A stretch of 64,000 bases of DNA from Olsenella profusa DSM 13989 (GTDB taxonomy: Bacteria > Actinomycetota > Coriobacteriia > Coriobacteriales > Atopobiaceae). Shown here in pieces: positions 1 to 11,092 of the stretch. A program made the position numbers and the translations under genes. Under the pieces are notes generated by a model. That model saw only the letters and a list, made by a program, of their open reading frames with translations, had not been told where the DNA came from and did no database searches. The stretch's first letter is position 1; every line of letters starts with the position of its first letter. The DNA lies in the NCBI RefSeq assembly GCF_030811115.1, contig NZ_JAUSQK010000001.1, positions 186,001 to 250,000 on the forward strand, in the 5' to 3' direction.

Positions 1-395
1 TGTATGGCCTCTCGATCGATGCCAGGCAGTATGGCGCCAGCGTACGTGACTATCGCACGGCCTATCGCCTGCTCGAGCCCGCTGGCTCGCCCACTCAGAG
101 GGCGCTCGCGAGCCTGGAGCGCCTCGTCAGACCCCACTCCATGGCATGCGCCCTCGCCCACATGCCCAGCGCAAGCGACACATGCGCCGCTGCGAACCTC
201 GAGCATCACGTGTGGCATGATCCCAGCACGAACGAACCCAGCACCGCAAGCTTCGCCGATCTGTTCCAAGACGCCCTCGCCGAATGGCCAGACCTCTGTG
301 GGGCATTCGTCAGGGGCGACCTCAAGGCGCTCCAGGACCTGGTGGGTTCCCGCAACTATGACGGCGTCCCCACAGAGGGGGGTCGGGCCGTGTAG
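1..395 (+). CDS. C-terminal part of an unrecognised protein (5' end outside window)
   Basis: A reading frame is open from base 3 to a TAG at 393-395 with strongly GC-biased third positions, giving about 130 residues. I do not recognise a family. The sequence is soluble-looking and mildly acidic at its end, with no membrane segment. It converges on the next gene and their 3' ends overlap by about 74 bases, which is unusual, so one of the two tails may be an annotation artefact. The coding call rests only on codon pattern and an uninterrupted frame. Confidence 0.5.
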   Translation, partial: YGLSIDARQYGASVRDYRTAYRLLEPAGSPTQRALASLERLVRPHSMACALAHMPSASDTCAAANLEHHVWHDPSTNEPSTASFADLFQDALAEWPDLCGAFVRGDLKALQDLVGSRNYDGVPTEGGRAV

Positions 396-930
396 CGTCC
401 CCCGGATGCGTGGGTGGCCTCTCGGGCATGGCTGCGACATCGTCCTGCGCCGGCCGGAACTGGGTGACAAGGGCACGGTAGCCACCACGGGCCAGATACT
501 CTGCGGCATCCATGCGCTCCCCGCGCTCATGCGCCTGGATGAGGCGCCTGCGGAACTGCTCCTGATGCTCCATGAAGGCAAGGCGATGCTCATGGAGGAT
601 CGCACGGGGATCCTCGTGGCGCATCACGAGCTGCCCGAGGGCCTCTGCCGGCTCCGCCACGCGCACGACCGCCGTCACGATGGGAATGAACAGCACCGTG
701 AGCGCCGAGTCCAAGAGCAAAAGGACGAGGATCGTAGCCACCAGACGAACCAGCGGGAACGACGACCCCTCGCTGCTCTCGTTCATGAAGTGCCAGACCA
801 CCTCGGGTACCGCCCGACCTGGCACCAGGCTCGCCAGGAACGGCGCAAGCGTCGCCGTGAGCAGCATGACGGTGAGCGGAGAAGACTGCTGCCAAGGCTC
901 CCCCTGATCGCTAGCCCAACAACGTCCCAC
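322..930 (-). CDS. Hypothetical small membrane protein
   Basis: This 202-residue frame lies 62 bases downstream of ligA on the same strand. It has two hydrophobic stretches, around residues 19-37 and 60-84 (the second rich in Leu/Val/Ile), followed by a charged amphipathic helical region of about 70 residues with many His, Arg and Glu, and a Pro/Gly-rich tail. The furthest-upstream start is GTG at 930; a Met at residue 22 is an alternative, and neither has a strong ribosome binding site. No family was recognised. The last 35 residues overlap the convergent partial CDS and look like low-complexity read-through. Confidence 0.5.
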   Translation of the reverse strand: MGRCWASDQGEPWQQSSPLTVMLLTATLAPFLASLVPGRAVPEVVWHFMNESSEGSSFPLVRLVATILVLLLLDSALTVLFIPIVTAVVRVAEPAEALGQLVMRHEDPRAILHEHRLAFMEHQEQFRRRLIQAHERGERMDAAEYLARGGYRALVTQFRPAQDDVAAMPERPPTHPGDATRPDPPLWGRRHSCGNPPGPGAP

Positions 931-992
931 ACAACCGCAGGGGCACCCCAGAACGCATGTCGCGGCCGTCGTGGCATGTGTCTCGCCGCAGT

Positions 993-3320
<2,328 letters not shown>

Positions 3321-3340
3321 TCACGCCGATTGGCGATGCC

Positions 3341-4840
3341 CTATCGGCTGCTGTCGCTACCGCCCCTGCCGCTCGAGCCCGACCCGCTCGAGTCGCTCGT
3401 CTTGCCATTGTCGGAGCCCAGCGTCACGGCGATGTCCTGGGACTGGCCATCACGCATGACGGTCACGGTGATGGTGTCACCGATGTTATGTGAGCGAACA
3501 GCTAGGATCATGCCATCCGCCGACGAGATCTCCTCGCCATTGACGGCCGTGATGACGTCACCCACCTTGACGCCCGCCTTGGCAGCAGGGCCATCGGAGG
3601 TGACGGAGGAGACATAGGCTCCCTGGTTGACAGAGAGATGGTTGCGCTTGGCGACGCGCGAGTTCACAGTCTGCATCGAAAGGCCAATGTAGGCATGCTC
3701 GACCGCCTTGCCGCTGATGATCTGGTTCGCGATATTCATGGCATAGTTGCCCGGAATGGCGAAGCCAATGCCCGCAAACGACTCGGTATCCGAGGAGAAC
3801 AGCGTACAGATGCCCACGAGCTTGCCCTCATCATTCACGAGCGCCCCACCGGAGTTGCCGGGGTTGATGGCCGCGTCCACCTGGATGAGGTTGGTGTAGA
3901 TGGTCTGACCGCCGGAGGAGTTCAGCAGCGTGTTGCGCGCAAGCGAGCTCACGACGCCTGAGGAGACCGATTGGTCAAGGCCGAACGGGCTGCCGATGCT
4001 CATGACCCAGTCACCCACGACAAGCTGGTCGGAGTCACCGATCTCCATGGGGGTGAGCGTGGTGTCACCAAAGTCGGCATGGATCACGGCGATGTCACTC
4101 GAGGAATCGGTGCCCACGACCGTGGCATCGAAGCTCTTGCCGTCCAGGTTGATCGAGACGTCATCGGCACCATTGACCACATGGTAGTTCGTGACGATGT
4201 TGCCGCTGGTATCCAGGATGACCCCCGAGCCGAGTCCCGCGCCCTTCTTGTTGGTCACGTAGACGGAGACGACGGAGGGCAGGTCCTTGGCGGCGACCGC
4301 CTTGGCGACCGAGGTGTCCTCGCCATCACTCGTGATGTTGACGGTACGACCTGCCGCGCTGTTGGTGGTGTTGATGACCTTGGTGCCACCGATGACGCCC
4401 GTCAGGGTGAGCACCAGCACGAGCAGGCCGGCGCCCACGACGCCGCAGACGGCGCCAATGAGACCCGCGCGCAGGCCTCCCGCCATGGGCTTGTGGGGCT
4501 TCTTCTGCTTGGGCTTGGCGGTCCGCTGCTGCGGCGCACCGGGAGCAGGGACGGACTGCTGCTGGGAGGTGGTTCCCGTCGCAGCCGCGGCCTGCGGGGC
4601 CGCCTGGCCCGCCACCTGCTGCCGGGGGGGCTGTTGGGTTGGTTGCACGGGCCGCTGCTGGTAGCCATAGGGCTGCGGCTGAGGGGCTGGGCTGGGCTGG
4701 GCCGCCTGGTAGCCTTGCTGGGGCTGTGCGGCATACTGGGGCGCGGCCACCGGCTGCCCCTGGCAAGACGCCTGGCCCCCCTGGGCAGGCTGCTGCGGAA
4801 CGCCTGCCTGAGAGGTCCCGCTCTGGTTCGTGTCGCTCAT
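3341..4840 (-). CDS. HtrA/DegP-type membrane-anchored serine protease with PDZ domain
   Basis: A quality-control protease of the envelope. The 499-residue protein has a long Gln/Pro/Ala-rich cytoplasmic N-terminus (1-115), one membrane helix (about 122-150), a trypsin-like domain with the catalytic triad visible as His220 (TNYHVV), Asp249 (SSSDIAVI) and Ser330 (NPGNSGGAL), and a C-terminal PDZ domain (about 370-480) ending in a Ser/Gly-rich tail. This layout is typical of Gram-positive HtrA. It sits 148 bases downstream of a response-regulator gene on the same strand but has its own promoter with a palindrome in the spacer, suggesting separate stress control. Confidence 0.94.
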   Translation of the reverse strand: MSDTNQSGTSQAGVPQQPAQGGQASCQGQPVAAPQYAAQPQQGYQAAQPSPAPQPQPYGYQQRPVQPTQQPPRQQVAGQAAPQAAAATGTTSQQQSVPAPGAPQQRTAKPKQKKPHKPMAGGLRAGLIGAVCGVVGAGLLVLVLTLTGVIGGTKVINTTNSAAGRTVNITSDGEDTSVAKAVAAKDLPSVVSVYVTNKKGAGLGSGVILDTSGNIVTNYHVVNGADDVSINLDGKSFDATVVGTDSSSDIAVIHADFGDTTLTPMEIGDSDQLVVGDWVMSIGSPFGLDQSVSSGVVSSLARNTLLNSSGGQTIYTNLIQVDAAINPGNSGGALVNDEGKLVGICTLFSSDTESFAGIGFAIPGNYAMNIANQIISGKAVEHAYIGLSMQTVNSRVAKRNHLSVNQGAYVSSVTSDGPAAKAGVKVGDVITAVNGEEISSADGMILAVRSHNIGDTITVTVMRDGQSQDIAVTLGSDNGKTSDSSGSGSSGRGGSDSSR

Positions 4841-4908
4841 GGTTGCACGCTTTCTCTCTCCCTAGGCCAAGCACGCTGCCCGACCTCTCTGGGGACGAAT
4901 CCCACTTT

Positions 4909-4935
4909 TTCATATCCTACGATTGTAGGTGTCAA
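4909..4935 (-). promoter_or_regulatory. Promoter of the HtrA gene with palindromic spacer
   Basis: On the minus strand a perfect TTGACA (4930-4935) is followed 15 bases later by TATGAA (4909-4914). The spacer is almost entirely the inverted repeat CCTACAATCGTAGG (4916-4929), an obvious candidate operator. The spacing is short for an ordinary sigma-70 promoter. The 5' leader to the ATG would be about 60 bases. Confidence 0.5.
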
Positions 4936-4988
4936 GAGGGCGGTAGGAAAATCCCGACATCAGCACCAAAGTCTCCCATAAAGCTGCT

Positions 4989-5663
4989 CTAAAGCTTGAA
5001 GAGGTACCCCACGCCACGCACGGTGGCGATGTGCGAGGCGATGTGCGGCCCCACCTTGGAGCGCACACGACGAATGTGCACGTCAACCGTACGTGTGCCA
5101 CCGCAGTACTCAAAGCCCCACACGCGATGCAGGAGCGTCTCGCGCGAGTACGCACGCGAGGGGTGCGTGGCCAGAAAGGACAGCAGCGAATACTCCATGA
5201 GCGTGAGGTCAACGGGCTCGTCGTCGATATACACCTGATAGGTGGCGAGGTTGATGGTCATGTTGTCGACCGTCACCACGTCGGAGGGGGTGCTCTGGTC
5301 GCTCGGCCAGAGCAGCAGGGCGCAGCGCACCTCGAACTCCGCCTGGCTCGCATCGGCAATGATGAAGTCGTTCCTCCCCTGTACGGGAAGATGGAGGTTG
5401 GAGAGCTGGCTCGCGTCCTGGATGGCCAGCACCGGAATGCAGCCGTTCTCCGAGACATAGTCGTCAATCTCGTTGACCGTCGCCTGGCTGAGGCCGGCAA
5501 AGTCCACTATGACGAGGTCGAACTCATGACCGGAGCGAATCGCCTGCGAGAACGTCTCCGGGGTGGTGGGCAGGATCGAGACATCCAGCGAGCGCCTGAG
5601 CTCATGCATGTGACTCATGTAGCGTGAGGTCTTGGAAACCAGGAGAATGTTCTTGTGGTGCAT
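4989..5663 (-). CDS. OmpR/PhoB-type response regulator with atypical receiver
   Basis: A 224-residue transcription regulator. The C-terminal half (about 120-222) is a clear winged-helix trans_reg_C domain (LTLMEYSLLSFLATHPSRAY, then the recognition-helix region VDVHIRRVRSKVG and GVGYLF). The N-terminal half has receiver-like topology with an Asp at residue 54 (DLVIVDFAG), but the acidic pair near the N-terminus is replaced by Ser-Lys (NILLVSKTS) and the conserved late Lys is not evident. No histidine kinase is adjacent. The ATG at 5663 is chosen because GGGAG precedes it; the longer frame upstream lacks family similarity. Probably phosphorylation-independent (inference). Confidence 0.88.
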   Translation of the reverse strand: MHHKNILLVSKTSRYMSHMHELRRSLDVSILPTTPETFSQAIRSGHEFDLVIVDFAGLSQATVNEIDDYVSENGCIPVLAIQDASQLSNLHLPVQGRNDFIIADASQAEFEVRCALLLWPSDQSTPSDVVTVDNMTINLATYQVYIDDEPVDLTLMEYSLLSFLATHPSRAYSRETLLHRVWGFEYCGGTRTVDVHIRRVRSKVGPHIASHIATVRGVGYLFKL

Positions 5664-5849
5664 CCGTGCTCCCCGTCTCATCTGCATCATCATAGTCATC
5701 CAACGGTCGGAGAGGGCCGTTATCGAGCCTACCACACATCCTTGGCCACACATCGTCGTATACAGGCAAACCGGTACGACAGTGCGCAAGGGTTCCACAA
5801 TTGCGACCCGACGGGCAGCCGATGACATGCATGGCGCACACGACGCCCC

Positions 5850-6725
5850 CTACCGAAGGCTTCCCAGAAACTCACGCGTGCGCGCCTCACGGGGATGGTC
5901 AAAGACGTTCTCGGGCAGTCCCTGCTCGACCACGACACCCCCCTCCATGAACACCACGCGATCGGCCACGGCGCGCGCGAAGCCCATCTCGTGGGTGACC
6001 ACGACCATGGTCATGTCCCCATTGATGGCGAGGTCCTGCATGACGGCAAGCACCCCACGCACGAGTTCGGGATCAAGCGCCGAGGTGGGCTCGTCGAAGA
6101 GCAGTACCTTGGGATGCATGGCCACCGCACGTGCGATGGCCACGCGCTGCTGCTGACCGCCCGAGAGCTGAGGTGGCTTGAACTCGGCTCGGTCGGCGAG
6201 GCCCACGGCATCGAGCTGGCGCAGGGCCTCCGCCTCGGCCTCCTCATGCGCCATGCCGAGCACGCGCATCGGGCCCAGCATGACGTTCTGCTTGGCCGTG
6301 AGGTGCGGAAAGAGGTTGAACTGCTGGAACACCATGCCGAGATCGCGTCTGATCCTGGTCGCCTCCGCCTTCGTCGCGCCCGTGATCTCCCGATCGTCCA
6401 CAAGGATGTGGCCCGAGGTGGGCGTCTCAAGCAGGTTGATGCACCGCAGCATGGTTGACTTTCCCGAGCCTGAGGGGCCCAGGATCACCACGATCTCGTC
6501 GTTCCACACGTTGAGGCTCACGTCGCGCAGCACGGGCGTGGCACCGAAGCTCTTGCCCAGATGCTCGATGCGAACGACTGGGTGCTCCCCTTCCGTGAAG
6601 TGATGGTTCGAGAGGTGCCTATCGTGATCGAAGGCGACACGCGCCGCCTCCTCGGAGGCGAGCGGGGCGGGAGTCGCCCTGGCAGACGCCTGCCCAGAGG
6701 CACTCTTCCTCCTAAAGGGCATCAT
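5850..6725 (-). CDS. Polar amino-acid ABC transporter ATPase (GlnQ/HisP-like)
   Basis: The ATP-hydrolysing subunit of an importer for a polar amino acid. It shows Walker [11 protein letters not shown]-loop FQQFNLF, signature [14 protein letters not shown] and Walker [15 protein letters not shown]. An extra 45-residue N-terminal segment precedes the ATPase core. The start ATG at 6725 lies behind GGAGG and overlaps the end of the upstream permease gene by 14 bases, so the two are translationally linked. The general family is secure; glutamine as substrate is only suggested by glnA upstream. Confidence 0.92.
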   Translation of the reverse strand: MMPFRRKSASGQASARATPAPLASEEAARVAFDHDRHLSNHHFTEGEHPVVRIEHLGKSFGATPVLRDVSLNVWNDEIVVILGPSGSGKSTMLRCINLLETPTSGHILVDDREITGATKAEATRIRRDLGMVFQQFNLFPHLTAKQNVMLGPMRVLGMAHEEAEAEALRQLDAVGLADRAEFKPPQLSGGQQQRVAIARAVAMHPKVLLFDEPTSALDPELVRGVLAVMQDLAINGDMTMVVVTHEMGFARAVADRVVFMEGGVVVEQGLPENVFDHPREARTREFLGSLR

Positions 6726-8985
6726 TGGTACCTCCATCGGTTACGACATGTGGGCCAAGGGGCGCCAGGAGCGACCGCAGTGCCGAGGGCCGCCCGGCCG
6801 AAGCCCTGGCCCGATCGGACTCTGCGGCGGCACCCGCATCGACGCCTGTGGCCGTCCCCGCATCGGAGGGGGCCGATGCCCCCTCCTCGACCGCGGGGCG
6901 GTCCCCGCCACCTCGTTCGGCCGTGGCCATGCGCCGCTCCACGGAGCTCACGAGCTTGATGAGCGGCAGCGTCACGATGAGGTAGTAGATGGCCGCCGCG
7001 ATGTAGGGCGTGATGTTGCCCGTGGTGTTGCTGATGTTCTTGGCAAACATCATGAGCTCCATGACGCCCACGGATGAGAGCAGTGACGTGTCCTTGTACG
7101 AGGTGATGAAGTCGCTCGTGACGGTGGGAATCACGCGACGGATCGTCTGGGGCAGGATGACCCACACCATGGTCTGCAGGGGACTCATACCCAGCGAGGA
7201 GGCGGCCTCGTACTGGCCATCCGGTATGGACTGGATGCCGGCACGATAGATCTCGGCCTGGTAGGCGGAGGAGTTGATGGCCACCACGATGACGCCAAGG
7301 ACCACGTTGTCGATGTTGACGCCCATCATGGGCAGGCCAAAGAACATGAGGTAGATCTGCAGGAAGAACGGCGTCCCTCGCAGCACGTTGACGTAGAGGG
7401 ACGAGAGGCCACGCAGCACGGCATGGCGCGAGATGCGCATGAGGGCGAACACGAGCCCCAGCAGGATGGCACAGGGGTAGGCACACAGCACCAGCACCAG
7501 GCAGAGCAGCCAGCCGGGAAACAGGCGCGCGAATGACGTCACCAGGATCTGGGGCTTGAGGAACGTGCCCAGGAAGGGCACGGAATTCCACGCGGCGACC
7601 CAGGCCTGGTCATCCAGCCATGTGACCGTCGCCTGCAGCGGCGTGATGGCAATGGTGTGGATGCTGGGCGAGGCGGGAATGACACCCGCAAGGCCCATCG
7701 CCGTCTCATAGCCTCCCGATACGGCGAAGTCCCCACCACCGCTTGGGAAGCGCATGTTCGTGGCCTCGATGCGCAGCAGAGAGCCGTCCTGCACGGGCGT
7801 GTCGAAGGTGACCGTGAGCGTGGAACCCTCCACGCTCACGGTCGTGGGAACCTCAAGGCGGTCGAGGCCAGAGAGCACCGTCACGCGCGTGCTGGCATGC
7901 TCGAGGCTGGAGCCTTCGGGCAGCTGAAGGGTGACGGACGAGACGCCATCGGCCACATGGACGGTTCCCTCCCAGGTGAGGCGCGTATCGATGCCGCCGA
8001 TGATGGAGTCGCCTCCCTCCTCGTTGGGGCGTGCCGTCGCCTTGCCGACGGTGATGCTGCCTGCGCCCGACGAGTCGATGGCGTCGTCACCCGTGGAGAG
8101 CGTGGCGACATCTGACGAGGACGCACCGCCGAACCACTTCTTGTCGAGGGCGTCGATGGTGCCGTCGTCACGGCATTGCTGCAGGGCGTCGTTGAGTGCC
8201 TCGGTGAGGCTGGGGTTGTCCTTGGAGACCACGAGCCCAAACTGCTCGCCCGTGGGCACCTGCAGTGCGATGCGGAGATCGGTGAACGAGTTCATGCACT
8301 CGTACCGCATCACGGGGAGGTCGGCGATCGTGGCCGTGTAGAGGCCGCTCTGCACGCCCGTAAGAGCGGCGATGGCGTCGTCGAGGGCAACTATCTGGGC
8401 GTTGGGCAGGTTCTCGCGCGCCCACTGGTCGGCCGTCGTGCCCGATTGCACGGCAATGGTAGCGCTGGGCACATTGAGGCTCTGATAGTCGCGCGCCACG
8501 GCGTCGGAGGTGCCGGCGGGCGTGACGATACCCAGGTTGGAGTCGATGTAGGGATTGGTGAAGTCGACCTCCTGCAGGCGCTCGTCCGTGATGGTGAGGT
8601 TGGAGGCGCCCACGTCGGCCTTGCCGCCCTGCCTGATCATGGGAATGATGGAGTCGAACTTCTGTGGTGGCAGATACTCGCAGGTAAGGCCCATCTTTGC
8701 GGCAAGCGCCTGCATGAGCTCCACCTCATAGCCCGCCGGCGCGGCGGCATCGTCCATGTAGTCGAAGGGAGGGTTTGCCAGATCGGAGACGACGGTGAGC
8801 GTCCCTGGTGTCACCGTGGTGTAGGCGGGCGCCTGTGCCCCGCTCGCCCCCTGGTCGTCCTGCCGTACGCCGCACCCCGCAAGGAACGGCACGAGCGCGG
8901 CGACGACCAGCGCAAGTGCCATGGCGAGGATCGGGTGCCCCGTCTTGCGATGGGCCCTTCCGTGCGTGCCATGCGCAGTCTGCAT
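6712..8985 (-). CDS. Fused substrate-binding protein and permease of an amino-acid ABC importer
   Basis: A 757-residue lipoprotein-permease fusion. The N-terminus is a lipoprotein signal with lipobox LAGC (Cys38). Residues about 55-300 form a type-3 periplasmic binding domain ([24 protein letters not shown]). About 320-430 is an additional beta-rich segment that is not part of the standard binding protein or permease. About 470-690 is the HisM/GlnP-type membrane domain with the EAA-loop region ([20 protein letters not shown]). The C-terminal 60 residues are Ala/Gly/Asp-rich. Binding-protein/permease fusions are known in Gram-positive glutamine importers; the middle domain is less usual. An extended -10 promoter lies directly upstream. 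Confidence 0.92.
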   Translation of the reverse strand: MQTAHGTHGRAHRKTGHPILAMALALVVAALVPFLAGCGVRQDDQGASGAQAPAYTTVTPGTLTVVSDLANPPFDYMDDAAAPAGYEVELMQALAAKMGLTCEYLPPQKFDSIIPMIRQGGKADVGASNLTITDERLQEVDFTNPYIDSNLGIVTPAGTSDAVARDYQSLNVPSATIAVQSGTTADQWARENLPNAQIVALDDAIAALTGVQSGLYTATIADLPVMRYECMNSFTDLRIALQVPTGEQFGLVVSKDNPSLTEALNDALQQCRDDGTIDALDKKWFGGASSSDVATLSTGDDAIDSSGAGSITVGKATARPNEEGGDSIIGGIDTRLTWEGTVHVADGVSSVTLQLPEGSSLEHASTRVTVLSGLDRLEVPTTVSVEGSTLTVTFDTPVQDGSLLRIEATNMRFPSGGGDFAVSGGYETAMGLAGVIPASPSIHTIAITPLQATVTWLDDQAWVAAWNSVPFLGTFLKPQILVTSFARLFPGWLLCLVLVLCAYPCAILLGLVFALMRISRHAVLRGLSSLYVNVLRGTPFFLQIYLMFFGLPMMGVNIDNVVLGVIVVAINSSAYQAEIYRAGIQSIPDGQYEAASSLGMSPLQTMVWVILPQTIRRVIPTVTSDFITSYKDTSLLSSVGVMELMMFAKNISNTTGNITPYIAAAIYYLIVTLPLIKLVSSVERRMATAERGGGDRPAVEEGASAPSDAGTATGVDAGAAAESDRARASAGRPSALRSLLAPLGPHVVTDGGTNDAL

Positions 8986-9037
8986 GCTGGACCTCCCCGA
9001 GGCGGACCATGAATCACCAATCGGAAAGTTGAAGGAA

Positions 9038-9093
9038 ATTATACCAGCAGCTGATTATGGCTTCGTTACCTTATCGTGTACCTGAATAATACC
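9038..9093 (-). promoter_or_regulatory. Extended -10 promoter and phased GGTA repeats upstream of the ABC transporter
   Basis: The minus strand has TGGTATAAT (TATAAT at 9038-9043 with TG extension), 46 or so bases before the ATG, and no good -35. Upstream, GGTA occurs three times at 9067-9070, 9079-9082 and 9090-9093, spaced by 12 and 11 bases, i.e. on one DNA face. This could be an activator site compensating for the weak -35. Confidence 0.45.
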
Positions 9094-9172
9094 TGGGGTC
9101 ATTATGCGTATGACCGTATCAGGCACACACCCGATGCGGGGCAAGGGGTGCGCAGGCAGGGCGGTGCGTTTC

Positions 9173-10519
9173 CTAGATGCCAACGTAGTAGGTCGTACGC
9201 TCCCAGTCCGTGACGACGGAACAATACTCATCCCACTCGCTCCACTTCTGCTCCACAAGGTAGTCGCAGATATGGTCGCCCAGCGTCTCATGCATGAGCT
9301 CGCTCTTGTCGAAGCTCTTGATGGCCTCGCCCAGGTTGCGCGGCAGGCGATGGATCCCCCGGCGCGTGAGCTCGGCGTCACTGAGCTTCTCGAGGCCCGA
9401 GAACGACTCCTCGGGCAGCTTGAGACCCTCCTCGATGCCACGGACCCCGGCGGCCACGCTCGCGGCGATGGCAAGGTAGGGGTTGGCGGCGGGATCGGGA
9501 TTGCGCAGCTCGACCCTCGTCGCCTGATGCTTGCCCGGCTTGTGGGTGGGCACGCGCACCAACGCGGCGCGATTCTTGCGCCCCCACGTGGTGTAGATAG
9601 GCACCTCGCCGTTGGGGATGAGGCGCTTGTAGGAGTTGACCGTGGGATTGGTGACCAGGAGGAACTCGGGCGCATACGCGAGCAGCCCCGCCACGTAGCT
9701 CTGGCCAAGCGGCGAGAGGTGCGCGGGATGCCCCTCCTTGGGGCCCCAGAAGAGGTTCTCCCCATCGTGGTTGAAGATGGACTCGTAGAGGTACATGCCC
9801 GAGCCCGAGAAGTCCGAGAACGGCTTGGGCATGAAGGACGCCATGAAACCGTGCTCGTTGGCCTCGCGGCGGATCACGAGGCGCGCGGTCATGATGTTGT
9901 CCGCCGCGGTGATCGCCTCGGCATAGCGCAGCTCGATCGCGTTCTGGGAGGGGGCGTTGCTGTGATAGGAGTACGAGACGGGAATGGACATCCGCTCGAG
10001 CGAGAGCGTGGTCTCGCGACGGATGTCGGTGGCGAAGTCGGAGGACGTGAGGTCGAAGTAGCCGGCACCATCCACCGTCTCGGGGATGTCGGAGTTCCGG
10101 TCGTGCAGGTAGAAGTAGTCGAGCTTGGGGCCGACGTTGATGACATAGCCCTTCTCGTCCGCCTGTTCGAAGATCCTGCTCAGCACGGAGCGCGAGTCGC
10201 CGGCGAACGGCTCGCGACTCGGCGTGCGCACGTCACAGAACATGCGCGCGGCGGCATGTGCCTCGGGACGCCACGGCAGCACCTGAAAGGTGGTGGCATC
10301 AGGGAAGGCCAGCATGTCCGACTCCTCCTGCGAGACGAAGCCCTCGATGGACGAGCCGTCGAAGCCGATGCCCTCCATGAACGCCTCCTCGAGGTCCTCC
10401 GAGGAGATGGAGAACGACTTGAGCTTGCCCAAGACATCCGTGAACCACAGCTGCACGAAGCGGACGTTGCGCTTCTCTATGGTCCGCAGGACGAAGTCGA
10501 TGTTCCTGTCATCACTCAT
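9173..10519 (-). CDS. glnA: Type I glutamine synthetase
   Basis: Makes glutamine from glutamate, ammonia and ATP. The 448-residue protein carries the GS signature regions: FDGSSIEGF near the N-terminus, the Glu-rich metal site YFDLTSSDFATDIRRE, the Asn/Gly region FMPKPF, and NPTVNSYKRLIP with the ATP-site region RNPDPAANPYLA. The Tyr adenylylation segment of the beta subgroup (NLYDLPP) is absent, placing it in the GSI-alpha group that is feedback-regulated rather than adenylylated. The start at 10519 (MSDDRN) follows GAGGAGGG; seven upstream residues in the frame are not needed. It lies just upstream of the amino-acid ABC importer on the same strand but in a separate transcription unit. Confidence 0.96.
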   Translation of the reverse strand: MSDDRNIDFVLRTIEKRNVRFVQLWFTDVLGKLKSFSISSEDLEEAFMEGIGFDGSSIEGFVSQEESDMLAFPDATTFQVLPWRPEAHAAARMFCDVRTPSREPFAGDSRSVLSRIFEQADEKGYVINVGPKLDYFYLHDRNSDIPETVDGAGYFDLTSSDFATDIRRETTLSLERMSIPVSYSYHSNAPSQNAIELRYAEAITAADNIMTARLVIRREANEHGFMASFMPKPFSDFSGSGMYLYESIFNHDGENLFWGPKEGHPAHLSPLGQSYVAGLLAYAPEFLLVTNPTVNSYKRLIPNGEVPIYTTWGRKNRAALVRVPTHKPGKHQATRVELRNPDPAANPYLAIAASVAAGVRGIEEGLKLPEESFSGLEKLSDAELTRRGIHRLPRNLGEAIKSFDKSELMHETLGDHICDYLVEQKWSEWDEYCSVVTDWERTTYYVGI

Positions 10520-10577
10520 GGGCCCTCCTCGGCCTCGCATACAGAGACGGTCTCATCACCTTGACCTTGACAGAGTC

Positions 10578-10607
10578 ATATTACGTCACTGTTTCGAGCC
10601 GGGCCAA
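10578..10607 (-). promoter_or_regulatory. Putative glnA promoter
   Basis: Minus-strand TTGGCC (10602-10607), 18-base spacer, TAATAT (10578-10583), about 60 bases before the glnA start. A fair sigma-70 match. Confidence 0.45.
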
Positions 10608-10634
10608 CCACACGAGCGGTCACACGTGCGCCAT

Positions 10635-10844
10635 CTAGCGGTCGTGTCGCGCGTCGAGCGCGCGCTCCGCATCGGCGACCATGGACTTGGCAACCGTGCA
10701 GCTACCCCTGCCCGTACGACGCACCGAGCAGCTCGCGGCGGCGGAGCAGTCGGCACAGTCCCCTCCCCTGTGGCGCACCAGCGAGCGAATGCACAGCAGC
10801 AGCACGGCCAGTACGGCACCGATGACGATGACGTTCGCAACCAT
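10635..10844 (-). CDS. FeoB-associated Cys-rich membrane protein
   Basis: A 69-residue protein with one N-terminal membrane helix (about 4-20), a short basic stretch, and a Cys cluster (GDCADCSAAASCSVRR ... SC). This matches the small family found next to FeoB iron transporters and annotated as FeoB-associated Cys-rich proteins, but no feoB is present here. GGGAGG lies in front of the ATG and a TATAGT -10 is upstream. The molecular role is unknown. Confidence 0.75.
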   Translation of the reverse strand: MVANVIVIGAVLAVLLLCIRSLVRHRGGDCADCSAAASCSVRRTGRGSCTVAKSMVADAERALDARHDR

Positions 10845-10876
10845 GGCGGTTTCCTCCCTATCGTTAGTCTAGGGTT

Positions 10877-10905
10877 ACTATACCCAGCCGTGCCACGTTG
10901 GTCAC
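10877..10905 (-). promoter_or_regulatory. Putative promoter for the Cys-rich protein gene
   Basis: Minus-strand TATAGT (10877-10882) with GTGACC (10900-10905) 17 bases upstream, about 33 bases ahead of the start codon at 10844. The -35 is weak. Confidence 0.35.
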
Positions 10906-11092
10906 ATGGGATAGAGGCGCGATGGGACGGGGAGGGAAGGGCGGGGCGTACCGATCGCGTCGCAGGACGGCCCGTTTGCCGTTCGCCCAAGTGCCTGTGC
11001 AACCGCAGGGCGCCTCCCCATAGAATGGGAGGCGGCTGCCCCCGCTCATCCCCAGGGCGACCGATCGCGCGCCCCAGACAAGCGAGGCCCCC

